Shown here one piece after another: positions 18,894 through 29,256 of a stretch of 64,000 bases of DNA. Within the stretch, counting starts at the first letter, position 1. Every line of letters begins with the position of its first letter. Under the pieces are notes generated by a model. That model was not told the origin of the DNA. It worked only from the letters and a program-made list of their open reading frames with translations, and made no database searches. Position numbers and translations under genes: made by a program. Origin of the DNA: Aliidongia dinghuensis (GTDB taxonomy: Bacteria > Pseudomonadota > Alphaproteobacteria > ATCC43930 > CGMCC-115725). The DNA lies in contig NZ_BMJQ01000001.1 in assembly GCF_014643535.1 (NCBI RefSeq), positions 1-64,000 of the forward strand, read 5' to 3'.

Positions 18894-19022
18894 ATGCCGC
18901 GTTCAGCCCGCCTCGATACGCTCGGGGGCCTTGATGCGCCACGCATAGAAAACCCAGCCGCGCCCTATCGGATGATTTTCGCACCGGCCGAGACTGTCGG
19001 CCGGCCCGCTGTTTCCCGCTGA
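18894..19022 (+). CDS. 42-residue ORF between the duplicated promoter and the second OYE gene
   Basis: MPRSARLDTLGG begins a 42-codon frame with an AAGGA ribosome site. Its ATG lies 87 bp beyond the operator, while the first OYE start lies 88 bp beyond its own operator, so it takes the exact place of a main gene start. The stop is 18 bp before the second OYE. No homology is recognised. It could be a short leader peptide, the scar of a deleted gene or a chance frame. Confidence 0.3.
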   Translation: MPRSARLDTLGGLDAPRIENPAAPYRMIFAPAETVGRPAVSR

Positions 19023-19040
19023 TCCTTCGGGAGTACCACC

Positions 19041-20150
19041 ATGTCCGTCCAACCGCTCTTCACGCCCCACCGCATGGGCGACCTCGTGCTGCCAAACCGC
19101 GTCGTGATGGCGCCGCTCACCCGCATGCGTGCCGGTTCGGCCGATCATGTGCCAACCGGGCTGCAGGTGACCCATTACGCTCAGCGCGCCTCGGCCGGCC
19201 TGATCATCGCCGAAGGCACGGCCATCAGCCCCGACGGCTTCGGCTGGGCCGGCTCGCCGGGCCTGTGGAGTGCAGAGCAGGTGCGCGGCTGGCAGCGCGT
19301 CACGGATGCCGTGCATACGGCCGGCGGCCGGATCGTGACGCAGCTCTGGCACACCGGCGCCCTGTCGCACCCGGACCTCTTGGACGGCCGGACGCCGCTG
19401 TCCGCTTCGGCGGTCGATCCCGAGCAGCTGTCGGCCACGGCCGCGGGACGCAAGCCCACCGTGGTGCCGCGCGCCATGACCCGGGCGGAGATCCGCCAGA
19501 CCGTCGCCGACTATGCCAATGCGGCCCACAACGCCATGGAGGCGGGGTTTGATGGCGTGCAGATCCAGGCCAACTACCTCTACCTGATCGCCCAGTTCCT
19601 GAACCGCACGACCAACCGGCGGACCGACGCGTACGGCGGCGGCCACGAAGGCCGCGCGCGCTTCCTGTTCGAGGTGATCGAGGCGGTGCTGGACGTGGTC
19701 GAGCCCGGCCAAGTCGGCGTCAAGCTCAGCCCGATGCACGAGGGCGGCGCCTTCGCCGCCCATGACGAGACCCTGCCGATGGCGGAATACGCCATCCGCG
19801 AGCTCAACGGCTACGGCCTGTCGCACCTCCTGATGATGGGGGCCTCGACCGACTTCACCGGCACGCCGCTCGAGCCGCTCAAGGGCGATGGCATGTTCGA
19901 ACATTTCCGGCCGATCTTCCGCGGCACGCTCATCGCCAACGTCGAGATGGACCGCGAGCGCGCCAACCGCCTCATCGAGCGGGGCGTCGCCGACATGGTG
20001 GCCTTCGGCCGGCCCTACATCGCCAATCCCGACCTGGTCGAGCGCCTCAAGACGGGCGCGCCGCTCGCGGCGGTCGACTGGGACACCGTCTATGGCGCCG
20101 GCCCCGAAGGCTACACGGACTATCCGGCGCTCGAACCTGCATTCAACTGA
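19041..20150 (+). CDS. Old Yellow Enzyme homologue with altered active-site residues
   Basis: The 369-residue protein matches OYE proteins throughout: VVMAPLTRMRAGS, TQLWHTGALSHPD, NRRTDAYGGGHEGRARFLFE and VAFGRPYIANPDL. In the active-site strand, however, the usual H-x-x-N-G-Y reads Q-A-N-Y-L-Y: the His is Gln176, the Asn is Tyr179 and the Gly is Leu180, while the proton-donor Tyr181 is kept. The FMN-contacting Arg of GVRLSP is Lys. It probably binds FMN but with changed substrate specificity or activity. The start has GGGAG eight bases upstream. It is followed within 25 bp by the SnoaL-like gene. Confidence 0.88.
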   Translation: MSVQPLFTPHRMGDLVLPNRVVMAPLTRMRAGSADHVPTGLQVTHYAQRASAGLIIAEGTAISPDGFGWAGSPGLWSAEQVRGWQRVTDAVHTAGGRIVTQLWHTGALSHPDLLDGRTPLSASAVDPEQLSATAAGRKPTVVPRAMTRAEIRQTVADYANAAHNAMEAGFDGVQIQANYLYLIAQFLNRTTNRRTDAYGGGHEGRARFLFEVIEAVLDVVEPGQVGVKLSPMHEGGAFAAHDETLPMAEYAIRELNGYGLSHLLMMGASTDFTGTPLEPLKGDGMFEHFRPIFRGTLIANVEMDRERANRLIERGVADMVAFGRPYIANPDLVERLKTGAPLAAVDWDTVYGAGPEGYTDYPALEPAFN

Positions 20151-20174
20151 CCCGCAACCCCAAGGAAATCCATC

Positions 20175-20576
20175 ATGTCCAAGACCACGCCTGAGCAGAA
20201 CAAGGCGCTCGTGCTCGAAGCCTTCGACACGCTGTTCAATAAGCGCGATTACGCGGCGGCCGAACGCTTCTGGTCCGACCGCTATATCCAGCACAGCGCC
20301 CATATCGGCCCCGGCCGCGACGGGCTGTTCAATCTGGTCCGCACCCTGCCGGACACGCTCAGCTACGAGAACCAGCTGATCGTGGCCGAGGGCGACTACG
20401 TCATCGCCCACGGCCGCTTCTCCGGCAGCGGCCGCCCGGCCGCCTGGATCGCGGCCGACGTCCTGCGCATCGAGGACGGCAAGTTCGCCGAGCACTGGGA
20501 CGTGCTGCAGGACGAGGCGACCGAGGCCCAGTCGGTGAGCGGCCTGCCGATGTTCGGCGACAAGTTCCCTGCCTGA
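20175..20576 (+). CDS. SnoaL-like / NTF2-fold protein
   Basis: The 133-residue protein has the cone-shaped NTF2/SnoaL fold signature: an N-terminal helix pair (NKALVLEAFDTLFNKRDYAA, then AERFWSDRYIQHSAHIGPGR) and strands ending DVLRIEDGKFAEHWDVLQDE. Stand-alone proteins of this type with YIQHS and EHWDV are common next to oxidoreductases and are annotated as nuclear transport factor 2 family; their reaction is rarely known. It lies 24 bp after the second OYE and 29 bp before an SDR gene, so it is probably in the same transcript. Confidence 0.85.
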   Translation: MSKTTPEQNKALVLEAFDTLFNKRDYAAAERFWSDRYIQHSAHIGPGRDGLFNLVRTLPDTLSYENQLIVAEGDYVIAHGRFSGSGRPAAWIAADVLRIEDGKFAEHWDVLQDEATEAQSVSGLPMFGDKFPA

Positions 20577-20605
20577 TCCCATCCCCCTTGTCAGAGAGAG
20601 CCATC

Positions 20606-21364
20606 ATGAAACTCAGCGGCAACACCATCTTCATCACTGGCGGCGGCTCCGGCATCGGCCGCGGCCTGGCCGAGGCGTTCCACAAGCGCGGCAACCAGGT
20701 GATCATTTCCGGCCGGCGGGCCAGCCATTTGAAGGCCACGACCGACGCCAATCCGGGCATGGCGGCGATCGAGCTCGACATCACCAATCCCGCGAGCGTT
20801 GCCGCGGCGGCCGGGCGGCTGATCAAGGCGTATCCGGCGCTCAACGTGCTCATCAACAACGCCGGCATCATGCAGATCGATAACGCGGCGGAGCCTATCG
20901 ACGACGCGCTTCTGACCGCGACGCTCGCGACCAATCTCGCCGGCCCGATCCGCATGACCTCGGCGCTCGTCGAGCATCTGAAGACGAAGGACGACGCCGT
21001 CATCGCCAACGTCAGCTCGGTGCTGGGCTTCGTGCCAATGGCGGTCTCGGCGGTCTATTCCGCGACCAAGGCGGCCATCCACTCCTACACGCTGTCGCAG
21101 CGCTACATGCTGAAGAACACCAAGGTCAGGGTGCTGGAGATCGCCCCGCCCTGGGTCAGGACCGAGCTGCTCAACAGCAGCGAGGAGGAGCGCGCCATGC
21201 CGCTCGACCAGTTCATCGCGGAGACGATGGCCGTGTTCGCGACCGACGCGGACGAGATCCTGGTCGAGCAGGCGAAGCCCATGCGCGCCAATCCCGGCCC
21301 GGCCGAGCACGCCTGGGTCAACCAGTTCAACGATCTCCTCCTGTCGGGCGCCAAGGCCGCCTGA
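20606..21364 (+). CDS. SDR-family oxidoreductase (DltE-like)
   Basis: The 252-residue protein is a classical short-chain dehydrogenase. It has the NAD(P)-binding TGGGSGIGRGLAEAF, NNAG in VLINNAGIMQI, catalytic Ser in NVSSVLGFVP and YSATK with the catalytic Tyr and Lys. Residues after the active site resemble proteins annotated DltE. The ATG at 20606 follows AGAGAG and directly starts the Rossmann fold; an in-frame start six codons upstream is weaker. Last gene of the OYE-SnoaL-SDR run, followed by a strong hairpin. Confidence 0.9.
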   Translation: MKLSGNTIFITGGGSGIGRGLAEAFHKRGNQVIISGRRASHLKATTDANPGMAAIELDITNPASVAAAAGRLIKAYPALNVLINNAGIMQIDNAAEPIDDALLTATLATNLAGPIRMTSALVEHLKTKDDAVIANVSSVLGFVPMAVSAVYSATKAAIHSYTLSQRYMLKNTKVRVLEIAPPWVRTELLNSSEEERAMPLDQFIAETMAVFATDADEILVEQAKPMRANPGPAEHAWVNQFNDLLLSGAKAA

Positions 21365-21372
21365 CGACCGGC

Positions 21373-21400
21373 GCGACCGCTCCTCCCGAGGAGCGGTCGC
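21373..21400. terminator. Strong GC hairpin after the redox cluster
   Basis: Two perfectly complementary 13-base arms (21373-21385 and 21388-21400) flank a two-base loop nine bases after the SDR stop. No T-run follows, so it may terminate weakly or protect the 3' end of the transcript. Confidence 0.55.
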
Positions 21401-21424
21401 CGTAACCAGTCGGATGTCAAAAAA

Positions 21425-22177
21425 ATGAGCAATCTCTTGGACATCGCCGTTGCGGCGCACGGCGGCCTGGAGCGGTGGAACCGTATCCGCACCATTGGGG
21501 TCGACCTGTCCGTAGGCGGAGCGCTTTGGGCCGGCAAGGGGCAGGCCGGCGTGTTCCAGGACGGCCGCTACGAGGCCGAGACGCATACGCAGCGCGCGAC
21601 GCTGAGGCGGTTCGGCGCTCCCGACTACAATGTGCGCTTCAGCCCGTCTCGCCTCGTGCTGGAGACGAGTGCCGGCAAAGTGATCGAAACCCGCGACAAT
21701 CCCCGCGCGGCCTTCGCCGGGCACGTCAACGAAACGCCATGGGACCGCTTGCATGCCGCCTATTTCAACGGCTACGCGCTCTGGACCTACCTGATGCAGC
21801 CGTTCCTTTACACGTACCCTGGGTTTGAGGTCGAAGAGATCGAGCCCTGGTCCGAGAGCGGCGAGACATGGCGCCGGCTCAAGGTGACCTTCCCACGCGA
21901 CACCGTCAGCCATACCCGTGAGCAGGTGAGCTACGTCGGGCCCGACGGCCTTATCCGCCGCCATGATTACGCCGTCGATGTGCTGGGCGGCGCGTTCGGC
22001 GCGCAATATGTCGAGGATTACCGCACCGTTGAGGGCATCGTCGTGCCCCATCGCCGGATCGTCTATCCGCTGGGTCCCGACAACCACAGGGTCGCCGAGC
22101 CCGTGCTCGTCTCGATCGGGATCGGCAAGGTAGATTTCGGCAGCGGCCAATTCACCGCTTCGCGATCGGAGGCGTAA
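21425..22177 (+). CDS. Conserved-looking hypothetical protein
   Basis: The 250-residue protein starts MSNLLDIAVAAHGGLERWNR, a pattern seen in small proteins of unknown function with an N-terminal GG.....W helix. The rest is predicted mostly beta, with aromatic-rich segments (AAYFNGYALWTYLMQPFLY). No signal peptide, metal motif or catalytic motif is visible. Its stop codon TAA is directly followed by the ATG of the MFS gene, so the two are almost certainly co-translated. It might serve the transporter or its substrate pathway, but I do not recognise it. Confidence 0.7.
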   Translation: MSNLLDIAVAAHGGLERWNRIRTIGVDLSVGGALWAGKGQAGVFQDGRYEAETHTQRATLRRFGAPDYNVRFSPSRLVLETSAGKVIETRDNPRAAFAGHVNETPWDRLHAAYFNGYALWTYLMQPFLYTYPGFEVEEIEPWSESGETWRRLKVTFPRDTVSHTREQVSYVGPDGLIRRHDYAVDVLGGAFGAQYVEDYRTVEGIVVPHRRIVYPLGPDNHRVAEPVLVSIGIGKVDFGSGQFTASRSEA

Positions 22178-23448
22178 ATGTCGACCTCGAATTCGTGCGG
22201 GGCCGTGGCCGCCGATCGGGTGAACGCTTCGGCTATCGCCCGTCAGGACGACGCGCCGGCCGTTCACACCGGGCCACTCTACTCTCTGGCGCTCGGCGCG
22301 TTTGCCGTCGGGACGGAAGGCTTCATGATCGCGGCCATCCTGCCGCGGATTGCGGATGATCTCTCCGTCAGCCTGCAAATGGCCGGGCAGCTGGTCACCG
22401 CATTCACGCTGGTCTATGCGCTGAGCTCCCCGATCCTGACGACGATCACCAGCCGCCTTGACCGGCGCAAACTGCTGCTCATGAGCATCGGCGTGTTCGT
22501 GGTCGGAAACGTGGTCGCCGCCTCGGCCGCCGGCTACGGGTCATTGCTGCTGGCACGCGTGATCATGGCGCTCGCCTCGGGGCTCTACGGACCGAACGCG
22601 AACGCGCTCGCCGGCGCGCTCGTCCCGAAAGAGCGTCGGGGGCGGGCGCTGGCCATCGTCAACGGCGGCACCAGCGTCGCCGTCGCTCTCGGCGTTCCGC
22701 TCGGCGCCTTCGTCGGCAGCCATCTCGGCTGGCGCATGACCTTCGCCGGCGTGGCCGTTCTAGCGGTTGTCGCCTTTGCCGGCCTGTTCGCGGGAATTCC
22801 GAAAGGGGTGGCGCAGGGCCAGTCCCCGGCAACGCTCGAACAGCGGCTGGCGGTCGTTCGGCAGCCGGCCTCGCTTGCGGCCCTGTTCGTGACCACGCTC
22901 TGGGCCGTCGGCGGCTATACGGTATACACCTACATTGCCGCGTTCCTTTCCGCCGTTGTCGGGGTCGAAGGGGCACAGACGGGATATTTCCTGTTCTGCT
23001 GGGGGGCTGGAGCCTTCGTCGGGCTGCTGATCGGCGGCACGGTCAACGACAAGATCGGCTCGCACCGGGCCATCATCGTCGCGTTGCCCCTCATGGCGGT
23101 CACCCTGGCGAGCCTCTCGGTCACGGCCGCCTATGCGACGCCTGCGGTCGCAGCGCTGCCCGTGCTCCTCGCGATTGCCGTCTGGGGCTTGACGGCCTGG
23201 GGGTTCTTCCCGCCGCAACAGGCGCGCCTCATCGGGATTGCCGGACTGCAGAACGCGCCGATCATCCTCTCGCTCAACGGCTCGTTCATGTATCTGGGGT
23301 TCTCGCTCGGTGCCGCCCTCGGTTCGGCGACGCTCACCTTCGGCGGCGTCGCCGATCTCGGCTGGGTCGGCGGTCTCTGCGTCGTCGCGTCCTTCCTCTT
23401 GTTCCTCGTCACGGACCGGCACGCGCGGGCGTCCGCATTGCCGGAGAC

Positions 23449-23452
<4 letters not shown>
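22178..23452 (+). CDS. MFS exporter of the DHA1 family
   Basis: The 424-residue protein has 12 predicted membrane segments. It shows LALGAFAVGTEGFMIAAILP at TM1, typical of AraJ/YdhP-type drug or sugar efflux proteins, motif A-like SRLDRRKLLL, and motif C region GGTSVAVALGVPLGAFVG after TM4. It is expected to export small molecules by proton antiport at the inner membrane. The ATG abuts the previous gene's TAA and uses GGAGG located within it. The last bases overlap the end of a minus-strand hydrolase remnant. Confidence 0.9.
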
Positions 23453-25322
<1,870 letters not shown>

Positions 25323-25373
25323 CCGGGCACGGGGCCGCCGACGAAAGCTAGGCCCGACGATCGGAGCGCGCAG

Positions 25374-25409
25374 ACCGACCAGCCTGACCGATCGGTCAGG
25401 CTGGTCGGT
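25374..25409. terminator. 36-bp perfect palindrome between convergent genes
   Basis: Two 18-base complementary arms meet with no unpaired spacer (centre 25391/25392). It lies 52 bp after the CoA-transferase stop and ahead of the convergent gene's stop at 25482. Its position and stem strength suit a bidirectional terminator, though no T-run follows on either side. Confidence 0.6.
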
Positions 25410-25410
25410 T

Positions 25411-25490
25411 GCCGGCGTCAGTCGGCGCCGGCGTCAGTCGGCGCCTGCGTCAGTCGGCGCCTGGGTCAGTCGGCGCCTGGGTCAGTCGGC
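25411..25490. repeat. Five tandem 16-bp repeats
   Basis: Five consecutive 16-bp units, each ending GTCAGTCGGC, fill the gap between the palindrome and the end of the minus-strand gene. The first two are identical, the last two are identical and the third is intermediate. The last unit contains the stop codon and final two codons of the gene at 25482-27017. A unit of 16 is not a multiple of three, so array changes would not shift that gene upstream of its stop. Confidence 0.85.
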
Positions 25491-27017
25491 GTAAGCGACG
25501 CCGCGATAGACCGTGCCGTAGGTCGGCCCGGCGACCGTCCGGAACGTCTCGTGCGCCGCCCAGCCGGTCAGGCTCTTGGCCGGCAGGTAATCCGTGATTA
25601 CCACCACCTTGTTCGGATCGGCGCCGTTATCGCCAGACGCGCTCGAGGTCGATGTCGTGGCCCAGAGCGTCACCATGCCGTCCCGGCCGACGACGCCGGT
25701 CAGGTTGCGCAGGCCGATCGTGGTCACGGCAGGATAGGGGCCGGCCGGCCCGTTCAGATGGCTGTCGACGGCACCGATCAGGCCCTGGGTCAGCACATAG
25801 TCGAGCTGCCAGACGCCATTGACCAGGCTCCATTTCTGCAGACCGCCGTGGTTGGCGAGGTCGGTCGCGTTGCCGGTGCCTTCATCCGTGACGTACATCG
25901 TCGTGTCGTTCGCGAAGAACACGGCGAACGGCGTGAAGTTGCCGCCGGTCACCTTGGCCGAATCGGTCGGGAAGCCCGGCACGACCGAGATCTGGGCCGC
26001 CGCCGCGTTAGCGATCGTCGGCAGCGAGTTCACGGTATAGACCGTGTTGATGCCATTGCTGCCGCTGCCCTTGGTGAAATAGAGCGCGCCGCGATGCTCG
26101 GTCACGCCGCGGAAATTGTCATCCTTGCCCGGTTTGTCGAGCTTGCCGTTGGAGACCATCTGCAGCAGCGGATCGACTTCGGCCGAGGAGGCCGGCGTCA
26201 CATAGGGCGTCGGCGCGTCGAGCGGAGCGACGACCTCCAGGCCCGTCGTCTCGGTAACGTCGGGATTGGTACCGTTGCTGGCGCCGAACGTCTTCGCATC
26301 GCCGTTATTGGCATTGCCGACCGAATAATAGAGACCGTTTGAGCCGAGCAGGGCCGCGCGGCCGTTATTGCCGCCATAGTTGATCGTCGGCGTGTAGGCA
26401 AAGCGGCCGTGCTTGTCCATCGAGACGATCGTGCGGGGGAACGCGTGCTCCGACCCGAACGCGAAGGTGACGGGGTTCGTCGGGTCCTGACCCGGGACGG
26501 CGTCCGAGTTCGACACGTCGAGCGCGCCGACGCCGGCCCCGGCATAGCCGACGAAGACGAGACGGTGCTCGTCCCGATCTCGGACGAGATGGAGCCCCAG
26601 CTCGGACTTCGAGGAAAAGCTGGTGACGACCGCCTCATCCGGCACGCCGATCGTGTGCTGGATGCGACCGGTGAATGCATCGAGATCGGTCAGCTGGATC
26701 GGCGAGGTGACGCCGAACGAGCCGTCGACCGACGCATTGTTCCAGACGGTCACATAATTGTTGCCGGAGACGGCCGTGGTCGTCGCCTTGGCGGTGTTGG
26801 GCAATACCGAGCCGGGCACCAACGTAGCGAGCGCGCCCCGCGTCGGGTCGTAGGTGCTGCTGCTGATCACCAGCGAATCATGCTCAATCTTGAAATGGTC
26901 TCGATCGCCGTGATCGTCGTCCCGAGCCTGGGCGGTCCCGGCCAGCAGGCCGAGCGCGAAAACACAGCACCCGGTGAGCCGTCGAATGTGATTGGTCGCC
27001 ATATTGTCGGTGCGCAT
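25482..27017 (-). CDS. Secreted hypothetical protein with propeller-like sequence
   Basis: The 511-residue protein begins with a Sec signal peptide (RRLTGCCVFALGLLAGTAQA, cleavage near AQA-R). The mature part is Gly/Asn/Thr-rich with recurring strand-like phrases (FVGYAGAGVGALDVS, GRFAYTPTINYGG, GLYYSVGNAN, ALYFTKGSG, TMYVTDEGTGNA), suggesting a beta-propeller of uncertain blade number. A short Asp/His-rich stretch (RDDDHGDRDH) follows the signal peptide. No enzyme motif is visible. The ATG at 27017 has GAGGG upstream. Its stop lies inside the tandem repeat array. Function unknown; exported to the periplasm or outside. Confidence 0.75.
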   Translation of the reverse strand: MRTDNMATNHIRRLTGCCVFALGLLAGTAQARDDDHGDRDHFKIEHDSLVISSSTYDPTRGALATLVPGSVLPNTAKATTTAVSGNNYVTVWNNASVDGSFGVTSPIQLTDLDAFTGRIQHTIGVPDEAVVTSFSSKSELGLHLVRDRDEHRLVFVGYAGAGVGALDVSNSDAVPGQDPTNPVTFAFGSEHAFPRTIVSMDKHGRFAYTPTINYGGNNGRAALLGSNGLYYSVGNANNGDAKTFGASNGTNPDVTETTGLEVVAPLDAPTPYVTPASSAEVDPLLQMVSNGKLDKPGKDDNFRGVTEHRGALYFTKGSGSNGINTVYTVNSLPTIANAAAAQISVVPGFPTDSAKVTGGNFTPFAVFFANDTTMYVTDEGTGNATDLANHGGLQKWSLVNGVWQLDYVLTQGLIGAVDSHLNGPAGPYPAVTTIGLRNLTGVVGRDGMVTLWATTSTSSASGDNGADPNKVVVITDYLPAKSLTGWAAHETFRTVAGPTYGTVYRGVAYAD

Positions 27018-27399
27018 GGTCCCTCGGATGATTCTGTTGGTTGAATCTGCTCAAGAAAAGCGTATGGAAAATATTCCGTTAATATTTCAATTCTGCGATC
27101 GATGAGCGGCCGTTCGGCGATGGCGAGAGAAAGATTCGGGCAGGCTGGAGTCGAGTGCGAGCGGGATTATTTGCGGTATTATGCTCCCTCTCGCTACGGT
27201 GGTTGGTATGCGCCAAAGAAATGACGGTTCGCTACGGTTCAGCAGTCAGAATTCTTGCTTTATGACTATCTGTGATTGAATTATTGATCGCTGCCGCCGC
27301 AGCGCCCGGTCCTGTCGTGCTAAGCTCCGTTCTCAAGCGAATTGCGGCGGCCGTGTCCAAAGCGGGACATTTTCATCCCCGGTTTCAGCAGCGCCTATA
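27018..27399. other. 382-bp intergenic region with an inverted repeat
   Basis: This separates the secreted protein gene (minus) from the cyclase gene (plus) and is less GC-rich than its surroundings. AAATATT-CCGTT-AATATTT at 27069-27087 is a perfect 7-bp inverted repeat about 50 bp upstream of the secreted protein gene and could be a regulator site. GCTACGGTTC and GCTACGGTGG occur as a loose direct repeat. No ORF or RNA gene is supported. Confidence 0.45.
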
Positions 27400-28713
27400 A
27401 TGCCCGGGACCAACGCGAGCCGTTTTGAGGCACTCGGGGAAACCCGCGCGGAAAATCCAATGCCAGCCCAAGCTCGGATAGACGATCAACTTGCCAATGC
27501 AACGATCGACTGGCTGATCGCCCAAACGCTTGCTGGGACAACCGAGCCGGAAATCATCGCCGGATTGTGCGGGCGTTTGGTCCAGGCGGGCGTTCCCTTG
27601 CTCCGCGTCTCGAGCGCAGCCGAAGTCTTGCACCCCATGCGCGGCGGGCAGGGAATCGTGTGGTGGCGGCGTGATGCCGTCGAGCAGGCATACTACCCGC
27701 GCCGGGCGACGCCGGAGGGGGCAGAAATACGGCGGCGCAGCCCGTTCGACTATCTGTTCGAAAACGGGTTAACCCGACTGCGCTGGCGATTGGACGACGC
27801 CGACCGATCGGAGGCGTTTCCGCTCTTTGACGAGCTGAAGGCGAAAGGTGTCACCGATTACCTCGCCATGGTCTCGAAAATCGATGCGCAGGCATCGCTA
27901 AGCGCCGCCCGGGATGTCGCCTTCTCTTGGGCCGTAGACCGGCCCGACGGGTTCGTCGACCGCGAGTTGGCCCTGTTTGAACGGCTTGCCCCAGCCTTGA
28001 CGTTCGTCATCAATTCCATCCGGAGCATTGCGATCGGGCGGACGCTGCTTGAAATCTATCTGGGAACGGATGCTGCGGCCCTGGTGCTCGCCGGCAACGT
28101 CGTGCGCGGTCAGGCCGAACGCATCCGCGCGGCCATCTGGTTCAGTGATCTCGCGGGTTTTACGCGGATGTCGGACAGTACGCCGCCCCAGGCGATGCTG
28201 GCGCTCCTCAATGATTATGCGGGCTGTCTAAGCGGCGCCGTTCACGCGGCCGGCGGGCATGTGCTCAAGTTCATGGGCGACGGCATCCTGGCGATCTTCC
28301 GCGATCAGGATCCTGAGCGCGCCTGTTCGCGCGCCCTTGATGCAGCGCTGGAGGCGCTCCGCGAGGTCCAGCACCTCCACGATAAACGCGCGGCCGCCGG
28401 GCTGCCGGGGACGGAAGTCAAGCTCGCCCTTCATTTCGGCGAGCTGTTGTACGGCAACTTCGGCGGTCCCACGCGCCTCGACTTCACCGTGCTCGGGCCT
28501 GCGGTCAATGAAGCCAGCCGCATCGTGGGCCTCTGCGGCTCGCTCGATCGGAGGGTGATCGTCTCGTCCGCGTTTGCCGAAGCGGCGGGCGGCCGTCGCG
28601 CAGAGCTTGTCTCGCTTGGACGCTATGCGCTGAAGGGCGTCGGCCGGCCTCAGGAGCTGTTTGCGCTCGATCCCGAACCCCTGCCGCCGTCCGCACCCGA
28701 TCGGCATGGTTAG
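27400..28713 (+). CDS. Class III adenylate/guanylate cyclase
   Basis: The 437-residue protein has an N-terminal region of about 230 residues without a recognised domain and a C-terminal class III cyclase domain. Metal-binding Asp250 (WFSDLAGFTRMSD) and Asp294 (KFMGDGILAIF) are 44 residues apart, as usual, followed by FGELLYGNFGG, RLDFTVLGPAVNEASRI and RYALKGVGRPQELFAL. No membrane segment is seen, so it is probably a soluble cAMP or cGMP synthase. The start is uncertain: ATG 27400 or ATG 27460, neither with a strong ribosome site. It is monocistronic, 227 bp before the next gene. Confidence 0.88.
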   Translation: MPGTNASRFEALGETRAENPMPAQARIDDQLANATIDWLIAQTLAGTTEPEIIAGLCGRLVQAGVPLLRVSSAAEVLHPMRGGQGIVWWRRDAVEQAYYPRRATPEGAEIRRRSPFDYLFENGLTRLRWRLDDADRSEAFPLFDELKAKGVTDYLAMVSKIDAQASLSAARDVAFSWAVDRPDGFVDRELALFERLAPALTFVINSIRSIAIGRTLLEIYLGTDAAALVLAGNVVRGQAERIRAAIWFSDLAGFTRMSDSTPPQAMLALLNDYAGCLSGAVHAAGGHVLKFMGDGILAIFRDQDPERACSRALDAALEALREVQHLHDKRAAAGLPGTEVKLALHFGELLYGNFGGPTRLDFTVLGPAVNEASRIVGLCGSLDRRVIVSSAFAEAAGGRRAELVSLGRYALKGVGRPQELFALDPEPLPPSAPDRHG

Positions 28714-28940
28714 GGAACGAGCTTGGCCTGCCGCGGTGGCGGGTTTTTATCGTGGCGCGAACCGGCGCGCCCATGCGGATCGGATCCGACCATTTCGGTT
28801 GGCACCCATTCCGCCCTTTCGATGGAGAGCTCGCCGCATCCCCCATCGTCCCGGTTTTGCCCCCCTTGCGCAAATCGCCCGACGACCGATCTGTTCGCCT
28901 AATTCTATGGTACGGTGAGGAAAAAGGAGGGGGCCGTCTG

Positions 28941-29240
28941 ATGCACGATCGGGCGACGAGGGGGTTTGAAGGGCGACATCTATCCATTTACGCGTGTTGC
29001 GCGGCATTCTTCTCGCTCCTCGGATTGACGGGGTGCAGCACCGCGCCTTCGCAGAATATTCTCGGATCCTATTTCCCATCCTGGATGCTGTGCGCGTTCG
29101 CCGGCATCGCGGCCGCGGTGGTCGTTCGGCAAATTCTGGGTGCGGTCGGCCTCGACAAGTCGCTGCCGGCACCGCTCGTCGTCTATCTGGCGCTGACGGT
29201 CGCCTTCGCCTTCGGGAGCTGGCTCCTATGGCTGGACTGA
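28941..29240 (+). CDS. ytcA: YtcA-like small lipoprotein
   Basis: The 99-residue protein has a lipobox (FSLLGLTGCSTAPS) and two further hydrophobic segments (MLCAFAGIAAAVVVRQIL and VVYLALTVAFAFGSWLLW). This matches the YtcA family, uncharacterised small lipoproteins. In E. coli ytcA stands directly before mdtNOP, and the same order is seen here, 16 bp before the adaptor gene. The ATG at 28941 follows AGGAGGGGG. It is probably an accessory membrane component of the efflux system; the role is unknown. Confidence 0.75.
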   Translation: MHDRATRGFEGRHLSIYACCAAFFSLLGLTGCSTAPSQNILGSYFPSWMLCAFAGIAAAVVVRQILGAVGLDKSLPAPLVVYLALTVAFAFGSWLLWLD

Positions 29241-29256
29241 GCCCGAGGCGGTGGCG

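Noticed and set aside
18903..18960. Minus-strand tail reading GWVFYAWRIKAPERIEAG, which looks protein-like
   Set aside because: It continues upstream only as the antisense of the OYE gene and shows no family match; too short to call a remnant.
25411..25490. Short regular repeats considered as a CRISPR array
   Set aside because: Units are directly adjacent with no spacers and no cas genes are in the window.
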